A stretch of DNA of 64,000 bases from Streptomyces clavifer (lineage in GTDB: Bacteria > Actinomycetota > Actinomycetes > Streptomycetales > Streptomycetaceae), in contig BMWJ01000022.1 of assembly GCA_014651175.1 (NCBI GenBank), forward strand, positions 1 to 64,000. The letters are read 5' to 3'. Below are positions 33,574 through 41,764 of this stretch, piece by piece. How positions within the stretch are numbered: position 1 is the stretch's first letter; each line of letters opens with the position of its first letter. Both the position numbers and the translations under genes were made by a program. Under the pieces are notes generated by a model. It was not told the origin of the DNA, did no database searches, and was given only the letters and a program-made list of their open reading frames with translations.

Positions 33574-34253
33574 GCCCCCGCACCGGTGGGGCGCCGAGGC
33601 TCGTCCGCCCCCTGCTCGTCGTCTTCCTCGCCGCCTCCGCCCTCCACCTGGCAGGGCTCCTGGGCGGCGTCGACACCGCCCACCTCGTGACCAAACCGCT
33701 GCTCATGCCGCTGCTCGCGGCCTACGCCGTCGCCCGGGGAGGCCCCCGGCTGCTCACCGCCGCGCTGCTCTTCGGCTGGGGCGGGGACGTGCTGCTGATG
33801 CCCGGCGCGGACGCGGCCTTCCTCGCCGGGATGGGCTCCTTCGCGGTGGGTCACGTCTGCTACCTCCGGCTCTTCGGACGGGGCCGCGTCTCCCTGCCGG
33901 CCGGACTCGCGTACGCGGTCCTCCTCGTGACCTTCGTCGTGCTCCTGTGGCCCGGTCTGCCCGGCGAGCTGCGGATCCCGCTGGCCGGCTACAGCCTGCT
34001 CCTCACCGCGATGGCCTGGCGGTCCGGCGCCCTCGGCCGGTACGCGGCACTCGGCGGCGCACTCTTCCTGCTCTCCGACGCGCTCATCGCGACCGGGATC
34101 GCCAACTGGCCCCAGCCGCCCGCCCACGACTTCTGGATCATGCTGACCTACCTGGCCGCGCAGTACCTGCTCACCCGGGGGGCGCTCGGACATCACAGGA
34201 ATTCCACCGGCGCCGCCCCCGGGGCGTACGGTGAGAGGAGTATCAGAATCTGA
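33570..34253 (+). CDS. YhhN/TMEM86-family protein (lysoplasmalogenase-like)
   Basis: 227 aa with about eight hydrophobic helices. Family traits: VTKPLLMPLLAAY (about 40-52), LFGWGGDVLLM (about 67-77) and a late LLSDALIATG. Animal TMEM86B cleaves the vinyl-ether bond of lysoplasmalogens; bacterial members are little studied. Translationally coupled to the sterol-desaturase-like gene, so the pair may act on the same lipid class. Start ATG overlaps the upstream stop. Confidence 0.83.
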
Positions 34254-34274
34254 GACGAGCGAGGACCCCCACGC

Positions 34275-35318
34275 ATGCGCGCCACCGTGATCCACGCCCC
34301 CCACGACATACGTGTGGAAGAGGTGCCCGACCCGGCGATCCAGCAGCCCACCGACGTGGTGCTGAGGGTTCTGCGGGCCTGCATCTGCGGCAGTGACCTC
34401 TGGGCCTACCGCGGTGAATCGGCCCGGAAGCCCGGCCAGCGCATCGGCCACGAGTTCCTCGGCGTCGTGGAGGAGGCCGGCCCCGGGGTCAACGGCTTCG
34501 CCGTCGGCGACCTCGTCGTCGCCCCGTTCGTCTGGTCCGACGGCACCTGCACCTACTGCGCCGAAGGCCTCACCACCTCCTGCACGCAGGGCGGCTTCTG
34601 GGGCTCCGTCGGATCCGACGGCGGCCAGGGCGAGGCCGTCAGGGTCCCGTTCGCCGACGGAACCCTCGTCAAGCTCCCGGCCGCGGCCGCTTCCGACGAC
34701 CGGCTGCTCACCGCGCTCCTGGCGCTCTCCGACGTCCTGGGCACCGGACACCACGCCGCTCTCGGCGCCGGGGTGAAGCCGGGCAGCACCGTCGCCGTCG
34801 TCGGCGACGGCGCCGTCGGCCTGTGCGGCGTGATGGCCGCCAAGCGGCTCGGCGCCGAGCGGATCATCGCGCTGGGCCGCCACCGGTCCCGTACCGACAT
34901 CGCCCTCGCGTTCGGCGCCACCGACATCGTCGCCGAACGCGGCGAGGCCGCCCTCGCCGCCGTACGGGAACTGACCCGGGGCGAAGGCGCCCACGGGGTG
35001 ATCGAGGCCGTCGGCACCGAGCAGTCCATGCGTACGGCCATCGACATCGTCCGCGACGGCGGCTCCATCGGATACGTCGGCGTCCCGCACGGCAGCGCCA
35101 CCGGGCTCGACCTCGACGCCATGTTCGACCGGAACATCGCGCTGCGCGGCGGCGTCGCCCCGGTGCGCACGTACATCCCGGAGCTGCTCCCCGACGTTCT
35201 GGACGGCACGCTCGACCCGTCGCCCGTCTTCGACCTCGCGGTCGGTCTCGACCAGGTGCCCGGCGGCTACAAGGCGATGGACGAGCGCACGGCGCTGAAG
35301 GTCATCATCACGCCGTAG
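34275..35318 (+). CDS. zinc-dependent medium-chain alcohol dehydrogenase
   Basis: 347 aa. Catalytic zinc region: CICGSDLW (C near 37-39) and GHEFLGVVEEAGPGV (H and E, about 58-72). Structural-zinc cysteines occur in GTCTYCAEGLTTSC (about 91-104). Rossmann motif VAVVGDGAVGLCGV (about 174-187). Sequence style is close to threonine dehydrogenase and glutathione-independent formaldehyde dehydrogenase relatives, but the substrate cannot be fixed. GCGAGGACCCC precedes the ATG. A strong terminator follows. Confidence 0.88.
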   Translation: MRATVIHAPHDIRVEEVPDPAIQQPTDVVLRVLRACICGSDLWAYRGESARKPGQRIGHEFLGVVEEAGPGVNGFAVGDLVVAPFVWSDGTCTYCAEGLTTSCTQGGFWGSVGSDGGQGEAVRVPFADGTLVKLPAAAASDDRLLTALLALSDVLGTGHHAALGAGVKPGSTVAVVGDGAVGLCGVMAAKRLGAERIIALGRHRSRTDIALAFGATDIVAERGEAALAAVRELTRGEGAHGVIEAVGTEQSMRTAIDIVRDGGSIGYVGVPHGSATGLDLDAMFDRNIALRGGVAPVRTYIPELLPDVLDGTLDPSPVFDLAVGLDQVPGGYKAMDERTALKVIITP

Positions 35319-35322
35319 GCGG

Positions 35323-35376
35323 CGCACGGAGAGCGGGGGCCGGGGAACACTCTCCCCGGCCCCCGCTCTCCGTGCG
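35323..35376. terminator. bidirectional terminator between convergent genes
   Basis: Perfect 24-bp stem (35323-35346 with 35353-35376), 6-base loop, beginning 5 bases after the alcohol dehydrogenase stop and ending 8 bases before the subtilase stop. Confidence 0.92.
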
Positions 35377-35383
35377 GCGGGTG

Positions 35384-36913
35384 TTACCTGCGGACCGCGT
35401 CCAGCGCGTCCACGACACCGGCTCCGTAGAAGCCGTTGTACTGCTTGCCGCCCTCGCAGACCGCGTCGACGGTGCCGTCACCGTTGATGTCGTACGGCGC
35501 GCCGCACGCGGTGGCGTCGGCCTGGTGCGTCAGCAGGGCCTTCACCGTGCGCGCCGAGGCGTGCGGGTGGGTCGACTTGATCAGGGCCGCGACTCCCGCG
35601 ACGTGCGGGGAGGCCATCGACGTGCCGGCCTTGTAGCCGAATCCGCCGCCGGGCAGCGTGGACAGGATCAGTCCGCTGGTGGCAGGCGCGTCGGGCGTCT
35701 GGTAGATCGTCGAGTCGCCGCCCGGGGCGGTCACGTCGATGACACCGAGGCCGTAGTTGGAGTAGGAGGACTTGAGGCCCTTCGCTCCGGTCGCGGAGAC
35801 CGTCACGACGCCCGGGAGCTGCGCCGGGATGTCGGGGCAGAGACTCGGGTCGACGGTCCGGGTGACCGGGTCGGTGTCGTTCGGGCTGCTCGCGTCGTCG
35901 ATGGCGTCGGACGCCAGGTCGAACCGGGAGTTGCCGGCGGCCGCCACGTTGACGGTGCCCCGGCTCTCCGCGTAACGGGTCGCGCGGGTGATCGCGTCGA
36001 CCAGGGCGCCCTGGTCGGGATCGTTCTTGCAGTTGAACATCCACGGGTCGGTGTAATAGCTGTTGTTCGTCACGTCGACACCGTGGTCCGCCGCCCACAT
36101 GAAGCCGCAGACGACGGCCTCCGTGTAGAACCAGCCGCCCGGCGTGGACACCTTGATGCCGGACACCTTCACGCCCGGCGCGACACCGGTGACACCCACG
36201 CCGTTCTTGGCCGCGGCTATGGTGCCCGCGACGTGCGTGCCGTGGTCGCTCTCACCGGCGGCCGGGCGCCAGGCGCCGTCCGTGGTGTCCGGCGCGCCGG
36301 ACACACAGTTCACCGACGCCGCACGGTCGAAGTTCGGCGCCAGGTCCGGGTGCGTGTCGTCGACACCCGTGTCGATGACGGCGACGGTGACCTTGCTGCT
36401 GCCCAGCGACTTCTGGTGGGCCTTGTCCGCCTTGATGGCGGGCAGGTCCCACTGCAGGGGCTCCAGCGGGTCCTGGCCCGCCACCGCGTCCGCCGCGGCG
36501 GAGCGTGCCGCCTCGGCGGTGAGCGGCTGCTCGACCCCGATGTCCTTCGTGGCCTGCGGGAGGATCGGGCTGGTGCGCGTGGATCCGGCCGACTGGACGC
36601 CCTTGGCCTTGCGGATCGCCGGGCCGAAGTCCGGGTTCTGCGAGTGGACGACGATGACGCCGATCTTGTCGTACGACGTCACGACGGTGCCGCCGGCCTT
36701 GGCTATCGCCTTCTTCACCTGCTTGACGGAGCCGTGACCGGCCCGGGTGTTCACGACATACGACAGCTTCGGGCCGTCGGCCGACACCGCCGCGGCCGGC
36801 TCGTCCGCCGGAGCGGCCGTCGCGGTTCCCGGGAGGAAGGCGAGCGACGCCGTGAGCGCCAGTCCGACGGGCAGCGCGAGTGCGCGTGTCCGTCCGGATG
36901 CCAGATGAGCCAT
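35384..36913 (-). CDS. secreted S8-family (subtilisin-like) serine peptidase
   Basis: 509 aa. Signal peptide (about 1-35: LALPVGLALTASLAFLPGTA), a propeptide-like region (about 50-125, LSYVVNTRAGHGSVKQVKKA) and the peptidase domain. The catalytic triad is visible: Asp in VAVIDTGVDDTHPDL (about 176-190), His in SDHGTHVAGTI (about 223-233) and Ser in GTSMASPHVAG (about 430-440). The oxyanion Asn is in NVAAAGNSRFD. There is no cell-wall anchor. GTGGAG is 7 bases before the ATG. A promoter and a leader hairpin are seen upstream. Exported housekeeping or sporulation protease, substrate unknown. Confidence 0.93.
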   Translation of the reverse strand: MAHLASGRTRALALPVGLALTASLAFLPGTATAAPADEPAAAVSADGPKLSYVVNTRAGHGSVKQVKKAIAKAGGTVVTSYDKIGVIVVHSQNPDFGPAIRKAKGVQSAGSTRTSPILPQATKDIGVEQPLTAEAARSAAADAVAGQDPLEPLQWDLPAIKADKAHQKSLGSSKVTVAVIDTGVDDTHPDLAPNFDRAASVNCVSGAPDTTDGAWRPAAGESDHGTHVAGTIAAAKNGVGVTGVAPGVKVSGIKVSTPGGWFYTEAVVCGFMWAADHGVDVTNNSYYTDPWMFNCKNDPDQGALVDAITRATRYAESRGTVNVAAAGNSRFDLASDAIDDASSPNDTDPVTRTVDPSLCPDIPAQLPGVVTVSATGAKGLKSSYSNYGLGVIDVTAPGGDSTIYQTPDAPATSGLILSTLPGGGFGYKAGTSMASPHVAGVAALIKSTHPHASARTVKALLTHQADATACGAPYDINGDGTVDAVCEGGKQYNGFYGAGVVDALDAVRR

Positions 36914-36939
36914 GGGTTCTCCACATCATCCGTGCCTGT

Positions 36940-36966
36940 CGACCGGACACACGCCGTGTCCGGTCG
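36940..36966 (-). promoter_or_regulatory. 11-bp hairpin in the 5' leader of the subtilase mRNA
   Basis: CGACCGGACAC (36940-36950) is perfectly inverted as GTGTCCGGTCG (36956-36966), 5-base loop, 27 bases upstream of the start codon and downstream of the predicted promoter. It may stabilise the mRNA or bind a regulator. Confidence 0.55.
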
Positions 36967-36981
36967 GGTACATGACGAGTG

Positions 36982-37011
36982 AAGCTATCGCTGATCTTCC
37001 CGGTGCATCAA
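36982..37011 (-). promoter_or_regulatory. housekeeping-type promoter of the subtilase gene
   Basis: On the minus strand TTGATG (37011-37006), an 18-base spacer, then TAGCTT (36987-36982). Good fit to TTGAc-18-TAnnnT. The start point would be near 36975, leaving a leader of about 60 bases with the hairpin. Confidence 0.6.
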
Positions 37012-37166
37012 CAAATACGGGCAAGTGAGTTCGAGGTGTGACCTCCAGGGACGCGTTCGCGGACGCCGTTTCGAGAACGGCGAACCTGCGGTGAACCGCT
37101 TCGCCGTGCTCTCCGTGCCGTTGTCAGGGAGTCGCACACCCGCCCCCACCGAGCAGAGGACTCCCC

Positions 37167-37580
37167 GTGAAATCCACCGCCCCGACCACCGCACCCGCGT
37201 CGCGAGGAGATTCCGTGGCTACCGATGCACCGCAGCCCCCGGGCCGTACGGACGACAGTCCCGTCCAGCCCACGACCGAGGCGTTCATCGAGGCGCAGAA
37301 CAGTGCGGAATTCGCCGAGCTGCGCCGCTCCTACCGCTCCTTCGCCTTCCCGCTGACCCTCGGCTTCATCGCCTGGTACCTGCTGTACGTGCTGCTGTCC
37401 AGCTACGCCGGCGACTTCATGGGCACCGTCGTCGTCGCCCACTTCAACGTGGCGTTCGTGTTCGGCCTCGCCCAGTTCGCCACCACGTTCCTCATCGCCT
37501 GGCTCTACTCGCGCCACGCCTCGACGAAGCTCGACCCCAAGGCGGAGGCCATCAAGTCCCGTATGGAGGCCGACGCATGA
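37167..37580 (+). CDS. DUF485 membrane protein, partner of the acetate symporter
   Basis: 137 aa. Polar N-terminus (1-50), motif FAELRRSYRSFAFPLTLGFIAW, and two helices (about 60-82 and 92-115). DUF485 proteins are almost always encoded directly before ActP-type symporters, as here with a 4-base overlap. The exact role is unknown; an accessory subunit is likely. Start GTG chosen by AGAGGA about 6 bases upstream. Confidence 0.88.
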   Translation: MKSTAPTTAPASRGDSVATDAPQPPGRTDDSPVQPTTEAFIEAQNSAEFAELRRSYRSFAFPLTLGFIAWYLLYVLLSSYAGDFMGTVVVAHFNVAFVFGLAQFATTFLIAWLYSRHASTKLDPKAEAIKSRMEADA

Positions 37581-39214
37581 GCGCCGTGTACCACTCGCAC
37601 CCCGTGATCCAGCTCGCCGCCTCGTCCACCTCGGAGCACCGGCCGCTGATCATCAGCCTCTTCGCGGTCTTCGTCGCCGCGACCCTCGCCATCACCGTGT
37701 GGGCCGGCCGGCAGACCAAGAGCGCCTCCGACTTCTACGCGGGCGGGCGCCAGTTCACCGCCTTCCAGAACGGCCTCGCCGTCTCCGGCGACTACATGTC
37801 GGCGGCATCCTTCCTCGGCATCGCCGGCGCCATCGCGCTCTTCGGCTACGACGGCTTCCTCTACTCCATCGGATTCCTCGTCGCCTGGCTCGTCGCCCTG
37901 CTGCTCGTCGCGGAACCGCTGCGCAACTCCGGCCGCTACACCATGGGCGACGTCCTCGCCTACCGGATGAGGCAGCGCCCCGTCCGGACCGCCGCGGGCG
38001 TCTCCACCATCGTCGTGTCGATCTTCTACCTGCTGGCGCAGATGGCGGGTGCGGGCGTCCTCGTCTCGCTGCTGCTCGGCATCACCAGCGACGCGGGCAA
38101 GATCCTCATCGTGGCGCTCGTCGGCGTCCTGATGATCGTCTACGTCACCATCGGCGGGATGAAGGGCACCACCTGGGTGCAGATGGTCAAGGCCGTGCTG
38201 CTCATCGCGGGCGCCCTGCTGATGACGGTCATGGTGCTGTGGAAGTTCGACTTCAACGTCTCCGACCTGCTGGGCACCGCCGCCGAGAAGAGCGGCCACG
38301 GCGCCGCGTTCCTGGAGCCGGGCCTCAAGTACGGCGCCACCGACATCTCGAAGCTGGACTTCATCTCCCTCGGCATCGCGCTCGTCCTCGGCACCGCCGG
38401 CCTGCCGCACATCCTGATCCGCTTCTACACCGTGCCGACCTCCAAGGCCGCCCGTAAGTCCGTCAACTGGGCCATCGGCATCATCGGCGCCTTCTACCTC
38501 ATGACGATCGCCCTCGGCTTCGGCGCCGCGGCCCTGATCGGCCCGGAGGAGATCAAGGCGAAGAACCCGGCAGGCAACGCGGCGGCACCGCAGCTGGCGG
38601 AGTACCTCGGCGGGGTCGGCACCACGGGCGGCGCGATCATGCTCGCCGTGATCTCGGCCGTCGCCTTCGCCACGATCCTCGCCGTCGTCGCGGGCCTCAC
38701 CCTCGCCTCCTCGTCCTCCTTCGCCCACGACATCTACGCCAACGTCATCCGCAAGGGGAAGGCCACGGAGAAGGAGGAGATGCGGGCCGCGAAGTGGGCC
38801 ACCGTCGCCATCGGCGTCGTCTCCATCGCGCTCGGCGCGATGGCACGCGACCTCAACGTGGCGGGCCTCGTCGCCCTGGCCTTCGCCGTCGCCGCGTCGG
38901 CCAACCTGCCGACCATCCTCTACAGCCTCTTCTGGAAGCGCTTCACCACCCAGGGCGCCCTGTGGTCCATCTACGGCGGCCTCTTCTCGTCCGTCTTCCT
39001 GGTGCTGTTCTCCCCGGTCGTCTCCGGTAAGGCCAGCTCGATGTTCCCGGACGTCGACTTCGCCTGGTTCCCGCTGGAGAACCCGGGCCTCATCTCCATC
39101 CCGCTGGGCTTCCTGCTCGGCTGGATCGGCTCGGTCGTCTCCAAGGAGGAGCCCGACGCCGCCAAGTACGCCGAGCTCGAGGTCAAGTCGCTCACCGGCA
39201 CCGGAGCCCACTGA
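37577..39214 (+). CDS. actP: cation/acetate symporter, SSS family (ActP/MctC-like)
   Basis: 545 aa with about 13 helices. Sodium:solute symporter signature: SDFYAGGRQFTAFQNGLAVSG (about 52-72) and YMSAASFLGIAG, then YTMGDVLAYRMRQRPVRTAA. The family imports acetate, propionate or pyruvate with Na+ or H+. The long upstream open frame is a shadow of the DUF485 gene; ATG 37577 overlaps its stop. A hairpin terminator follows. Confidence 0.92.
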   Translation: MSAVYHSHPVIQLAASSTSEHRPLIISLFAVFVAATLAITVWAGRQTKSASDFYAGGRQFTAFQNGLAVSGDYMSAASFLGIAGAIALFGYDGFLYSIGFLVAWLVALLLVAEPLRNSGRYTMGDVLAYRMRQRPVRTAAGVSTIVVSIFYLLAQMAGAGVLVSLLLGITSDAGKILIVALVGVLMIVYVTIGGMKGTTWVQMVKAVLLIAGALLMTVMVLWKFDFNVSDLLGTAAEKSGHGAAFLEPGLKYGATDISKLDFISLGIALVLGTAGLPHILIRFYTVPTSKAARKSVNWAIGIIGAFYLMTIALGFGAAALIGPEEIKAKNPAGNAAAPQLAEYLGGVGTTGGAIMLAVISAVAFATILAVVAGLTLASSSSFAHDIYANVIRKGKATEKEEMRAAKWATVAIGVVSIALGAMARDLNVAGLVALAFAVAASANLPTILYSLFWKRFTTQGALWSIYGGLFSSVFLVLFSPVVSGKASSMFPDVDFAWFPLENPGLISIPLGFLLGWIGSVVSKEEPDAAKYAELEVKSLTGTGAH

Positions 39215-39235
39215 CCCACCCGCCGCACCGCACAC

Positions 39236-39269
39236 GGGGCCCCGTCGTAGAGACCTACGACGGGGTCCC
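39236..39269 (+). terminator. terminator after the acetate symporter gene
   Basis: 14-bp stem with one G-U pair (39236-39249 with 39256-39269), 6-base loop, 22 bases past the stop. Confidence 0.75.
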
Positions 39270-39372
39270 GTCGCACCTCGTGCCAAACGGGCATCCGCGA
39301 TGTCACCCGTCTCGCGTAGTCTCGTACACGTCAGACCGCAACCGCGGACACCACCGGCGGAGGGGGCCCACA

Positions 39373-40362
39373 GTGCTCACGGACACCTACGGCCGGGTCG
39401 CCACCGACCTGCGTGTTTCACTGACCGACAAGTGCAATCTGCGCTGCACCTACTGCATGCCCGAAGAAGGCCTGCAGTGGCTCGCCAAGCCCGATCTCCT
39501 GAGCGACGACGAGATCGTCAGGCTCGTCCGTATCGCCGTCACCGACCTCGGCGTGACCGAAGTCCGCTTCACCGGCGGAGAGCCGCTGCTGCGCCCCGGG
39601 CTCGTCTCCATCGTCGAGCGGTGCGCCGCCCTGGAGCCCCGCCCCAGGATGTCGCTCACCACCAACGGCATCGGGCTCAAGCGCACCGCCGCGGCCCTGA
39701 AGTCCGCGGGTCTGGACCGGGTCAACGTGTCCCTGGACACCCTGCGCCCCGACGTGTTCAAGACGCTCACCCGCCGCGACCGCCACCAGGACGTGCTGGA
39801 CGGACTCCGGGCCGCACGCGACGCCGGGCTCACCCCCGTCAAGGTCAACTCCGTCCTCATGCCCGGACTCAACGACGACGAGGCCCCCGAGCTGCTCGCC
39901 TGGGCTGTGGACAACGCCTACGAGCTCCGCTTCATCGAGCAGATGCCGCTCGACGCCCAGCACGGCTGGAAGCGCGACGGAATGATCACGGCAGGTGACA
40001 TCCTCGCCTCGCTGCGCACCCGCTTCACCCTCACCGCGGAGGACGAGGACACCCGTGGATCGGCCCCCGCCGAGCGGTGGACCGTGGACGGCGGCCCCCA
40101 TCGCGTCGGGGTCATCGCCTCCGTGACGAGGCCCTTCTGCCGGGCCTGCGACCGCACCCGGCTCACCGCCGACGGCCAGGTCCGCACCTGCCTCTTCGCC
40201 CGCGAGGAGACGGACCTGCGCGCCGCCCTGCGCTCGGACGCGCCGGACGAGGAGATCGCCAGGATCTGGCGGCTCGCGATGTGGGGAAAGAAGGCGGGTT
40301 CCGGACTCGACGACCCGTCCTTCCTCCAGCCCGACCGTCCGATGTCAGCGATCGGCGGCTGA
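39373..40362 (+). CDS. moaA: GTP 3',8-cyclase MoaA
   Basis: 329 aa radical-SAM enzyme that starts molybdenum-cofactor synthesis by converting GTP to 3',8-cyclo-GTP. N-terminal cluster CX3CX2C in LTDKCNLRCTYCMPEE (about 17-32), SAM motif TGGEPLLRPG (about 60-69). The C-terminal cluster cysteines are in RPFCRACDRTRLTADGQVRTC. The GTG at 39373 gives the family N-terminus (DTYGRVATDLRVSLTDKC) and has GGAGGGGG 9 bases upstream; the frame opens earlier without family support. No other moa genes nearby. Its last 18 bases overlap the convergent 82-aa gene. Confidence 0.94.
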   Translation: MLTDTYGRVATDLRVSLTDKCNLRCTYCMPEEGLQWLAKPDLLSDDEIVRLVRIAVTDLGVTEVRFTGGEPLLRPGLVSIVERCAALEPRPRMSLTTNGIGLKRTAAALKSAGLDRVNVSLDTLRPDVFKTLTRRDRHQDVLDGLRAARDAGLTPVKVNSVLMPGLNDDEAPELLAWAVDNAYELRFIEQMPLDAQHGWKRDGMITAGDILASLRTRFTLTAEDEDTRGSAPAERWTVDGGPHRVGVIASVTRPFCRACDRTRLTADGQVRTCLFAREETDLRAALRSDAPDEEIARIWRLAMWGKKAGSGLDDPSFLQPDRPMSAIGG

Positions 40363-40593
40363 GGACTCCCACTCCGCCAGCGGCACGACGTCCTTCAGGA
40401 ACCCGCGTACCCCGAGGAACGAGGACAGGTGCTCCCGGTGCTCGTCGCAGGCCAGCCAGGTCTTGCGCCGCTCCGGGGTGTGCAGCTTCGGGTTGTTCCA
40501 GGCGAGCACCCACACGGCGTCGGCACGGCAGCCCTTGGCGGAACAGACCGGCGCACCGGTGGCACTCTCGGCGGAAGTCTCGGGGAAGTTCAC
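40345..40593 (-). CDS. small zinc-ribbon-like conserved protein
   Basis: 82 aa. One CX4C (C17, C22) and one CX2H (C49, H52) make a likely zinc site: VCSAKGCRADAVWVLAWNN and WLACDEHREHLSSFL. Conserved in actinobacteria and sometimes labelled 'acetone carboxylase', a label not supported by its size. Convergent with moaA and overlapping it by 18 bases. TAGGGT ends 7 bases before the GTG, so the mRNA may be leaderless. Upstream lies a strongly folded segment (40634-40716). Confidence 0.72.
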   Translation of the reverse strand: MNFPETSAESATGAPVCSAKGCRADAVWVLAWNNPKLHTPERRKTWLACDEHREHLSSFLGVRGFLKDVVPLAEWESSAADR

Positions 40594-40633
40594 GGCCTCA
40601 ACCCTAGATCAGTCCCGGGGGCCGCTCTCTGAC

Positions 40634-40716
40634 GCATCCCCGCCGGAGAAAGGGCGACGCCGAGCAGCCACGGGGGGAGCTGCCCGACGTCGGTCCGTCG
40701 CTCCGACGGGGGATGC
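40634..40716. other. nested inverted repeats, possible structured RNA
   Basis: Outer arms 40634-40648 and 40701-40716 pair over about 13 bp with a bulge and a mismatch. Inside, 40655-40668 pairs with 40679-40692 (about 12 bp, two mismatches) with a 10-base loop. It lies between two minus-strand genes, upstream of the 82-aa gene. No riboswitch family recognised; strand undetermined. Confidence 0.4.
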
Positions 40717-40814
40717 GGAGCGCGTACGAAGTATGTCACGGGGACCGGGGCACGGTGCACAGGAACCTCATGATTGACCGAGCCCGCGGGGGAGCCCCGC
40801 GGCCCGTCCCCGGC

Positions 40815-41192
40815 TCAGCCGCTCCCGTGCGGATCTCCGGTGCCGCCCGGCGTTCCCGCTTGTGCCGACGGCTCCGCGGGGCCGGCCGCGGAGGCCGTGC
40901 CGAGAGCGGGCCGCAGGGGTGCCGTGACGAACGTCGAAGGGAGCGAGGGGACGCTCTCGCGGCCCGCGTTGGCGATGACCACCGAGACATAGGGGAGCAG
41001 CACGCCCAGCGCGAGCGCCACCACGGCCACATGCCGCTCGACGTTCCACAGGGTCGCGGCCAGCACCACGGACACGGTCCGCACGGACATCGAGATGATG
41101 TAACGCCGCTGTCTGCCACGCACGTCGTCGGCAAGACCCTGCCGAGCGCCCGTGATCCGGAAGACCTCCGCGCCGTTCTGCTTCCGCGTCAT
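40815..41192 (-). CDS. DUF3099 membrane protein
   Basis: 125 aa. N-terminus EVFRITGARQGLADDVRGRQRRYIISM is the DUF3099 hallmark. Two helices follow (about 35-50 and 55-75), then a Pro/Ala/Ser-rich tail. Function unknown; widespread in actinobacteria. ATG 41192 lacks a good Shine-Dalgarno. Confidence 0.8.
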   Translation of the reverse strand: MTRKQNGAEVFRITGARQGLADDVRGRQRRYIISMSVRTVSVVLAATLWNVERHVAVVALALGVLLPYVSVVIANAGRESVPSLPSTFVTAPLRPALGTASAAGPAEPSAQAGTPGGTGDPHGSG

Positions 41193-41401
41193 GTTCCACC
41201 ACCAGATCGCTGTGCCGGACCGCCCCGGACCGGGCCGCTCCTACCGTACGCCCGGCATGCGCCGGGTTCGAGACCGGGGCGCGCCCTGCCCGAACGGGTC
41301 GGTACCGCCGCGGCACGTACGGCCCTGTCCGGCATGCGCCGTACGCCGGGCGGGCCGAGACTGGGCGGGCGTGCGCACACCGCGCCGCGCGAGGAGGCGA
41401 T

Positions 41402-41686
41402 ATGAGCTGGTTGTGGGCAATCATCGTGGGCCTGGTCCTGGGCCTGATCGCCCGGGCCATCCTGCCCGGCAAGCAGGACATTCCCCTCTGGCTGACGGTG
41501 GTGTTCGGCATCCTCGGCAGCATCCTGGGCAACGCGGTCGCGACCTGGATCGGTGTCAACGACACCAAGGGCATCGACTGGATCCGCCACCTGCTGCAGC
41601 TGCTCGGTGCCGTGGCCGTCGTCGGCGTCGGAGACATGCTCTGGCAGTCGATCAAGGGCAACCGGAGCGGTACCCGGAGAACCTGA
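41402..41686 (+). CDS. GlsB/YeaQ/YmgE-family stress membrane protein
   Basis: 94 aa, three hydrophobic segments. Pattern IIVGLVLGLIARAILPGKQ (about 7-25), GILGSILGNAVATWIG, then a C-terminal helix. In enterococci GlsB is encoded with Gls24 (Asp23 family) proteins, so it may join the envelope-stress system at 24-26 kb, though not linked here. GAGGAGG about 6 bases before the ATG. A terminator follows. Confidence 0.85.
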   Translation: MSWLWAIIVGLVLGLIARAILPGKQDIPLWLTVVFGILGSILGNAVATWIGVNDTKGIDWIRHLLQLLGAVAVVGVGDMLWQSIKGNRSGTRRT

Positions 41687-41704
41687 CCCGTGTCCGCACG
41701 GCAC

Positions 41705-41741
41705 CGCGGCCGGTCACGCGCATCACGCGTGACCGGCCGCG
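41705..41741. terminator. bidirectional terminator between glsB-like gene and tyrS
   Basis: Perfect 16-bp stem (41705-41720 with 41726-41741), 5-base loop, between convergent genes. Confidence 0.88.
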
Positions 41742-41764
41742 AGGCGTGCGGTGGGCGTACCGGG

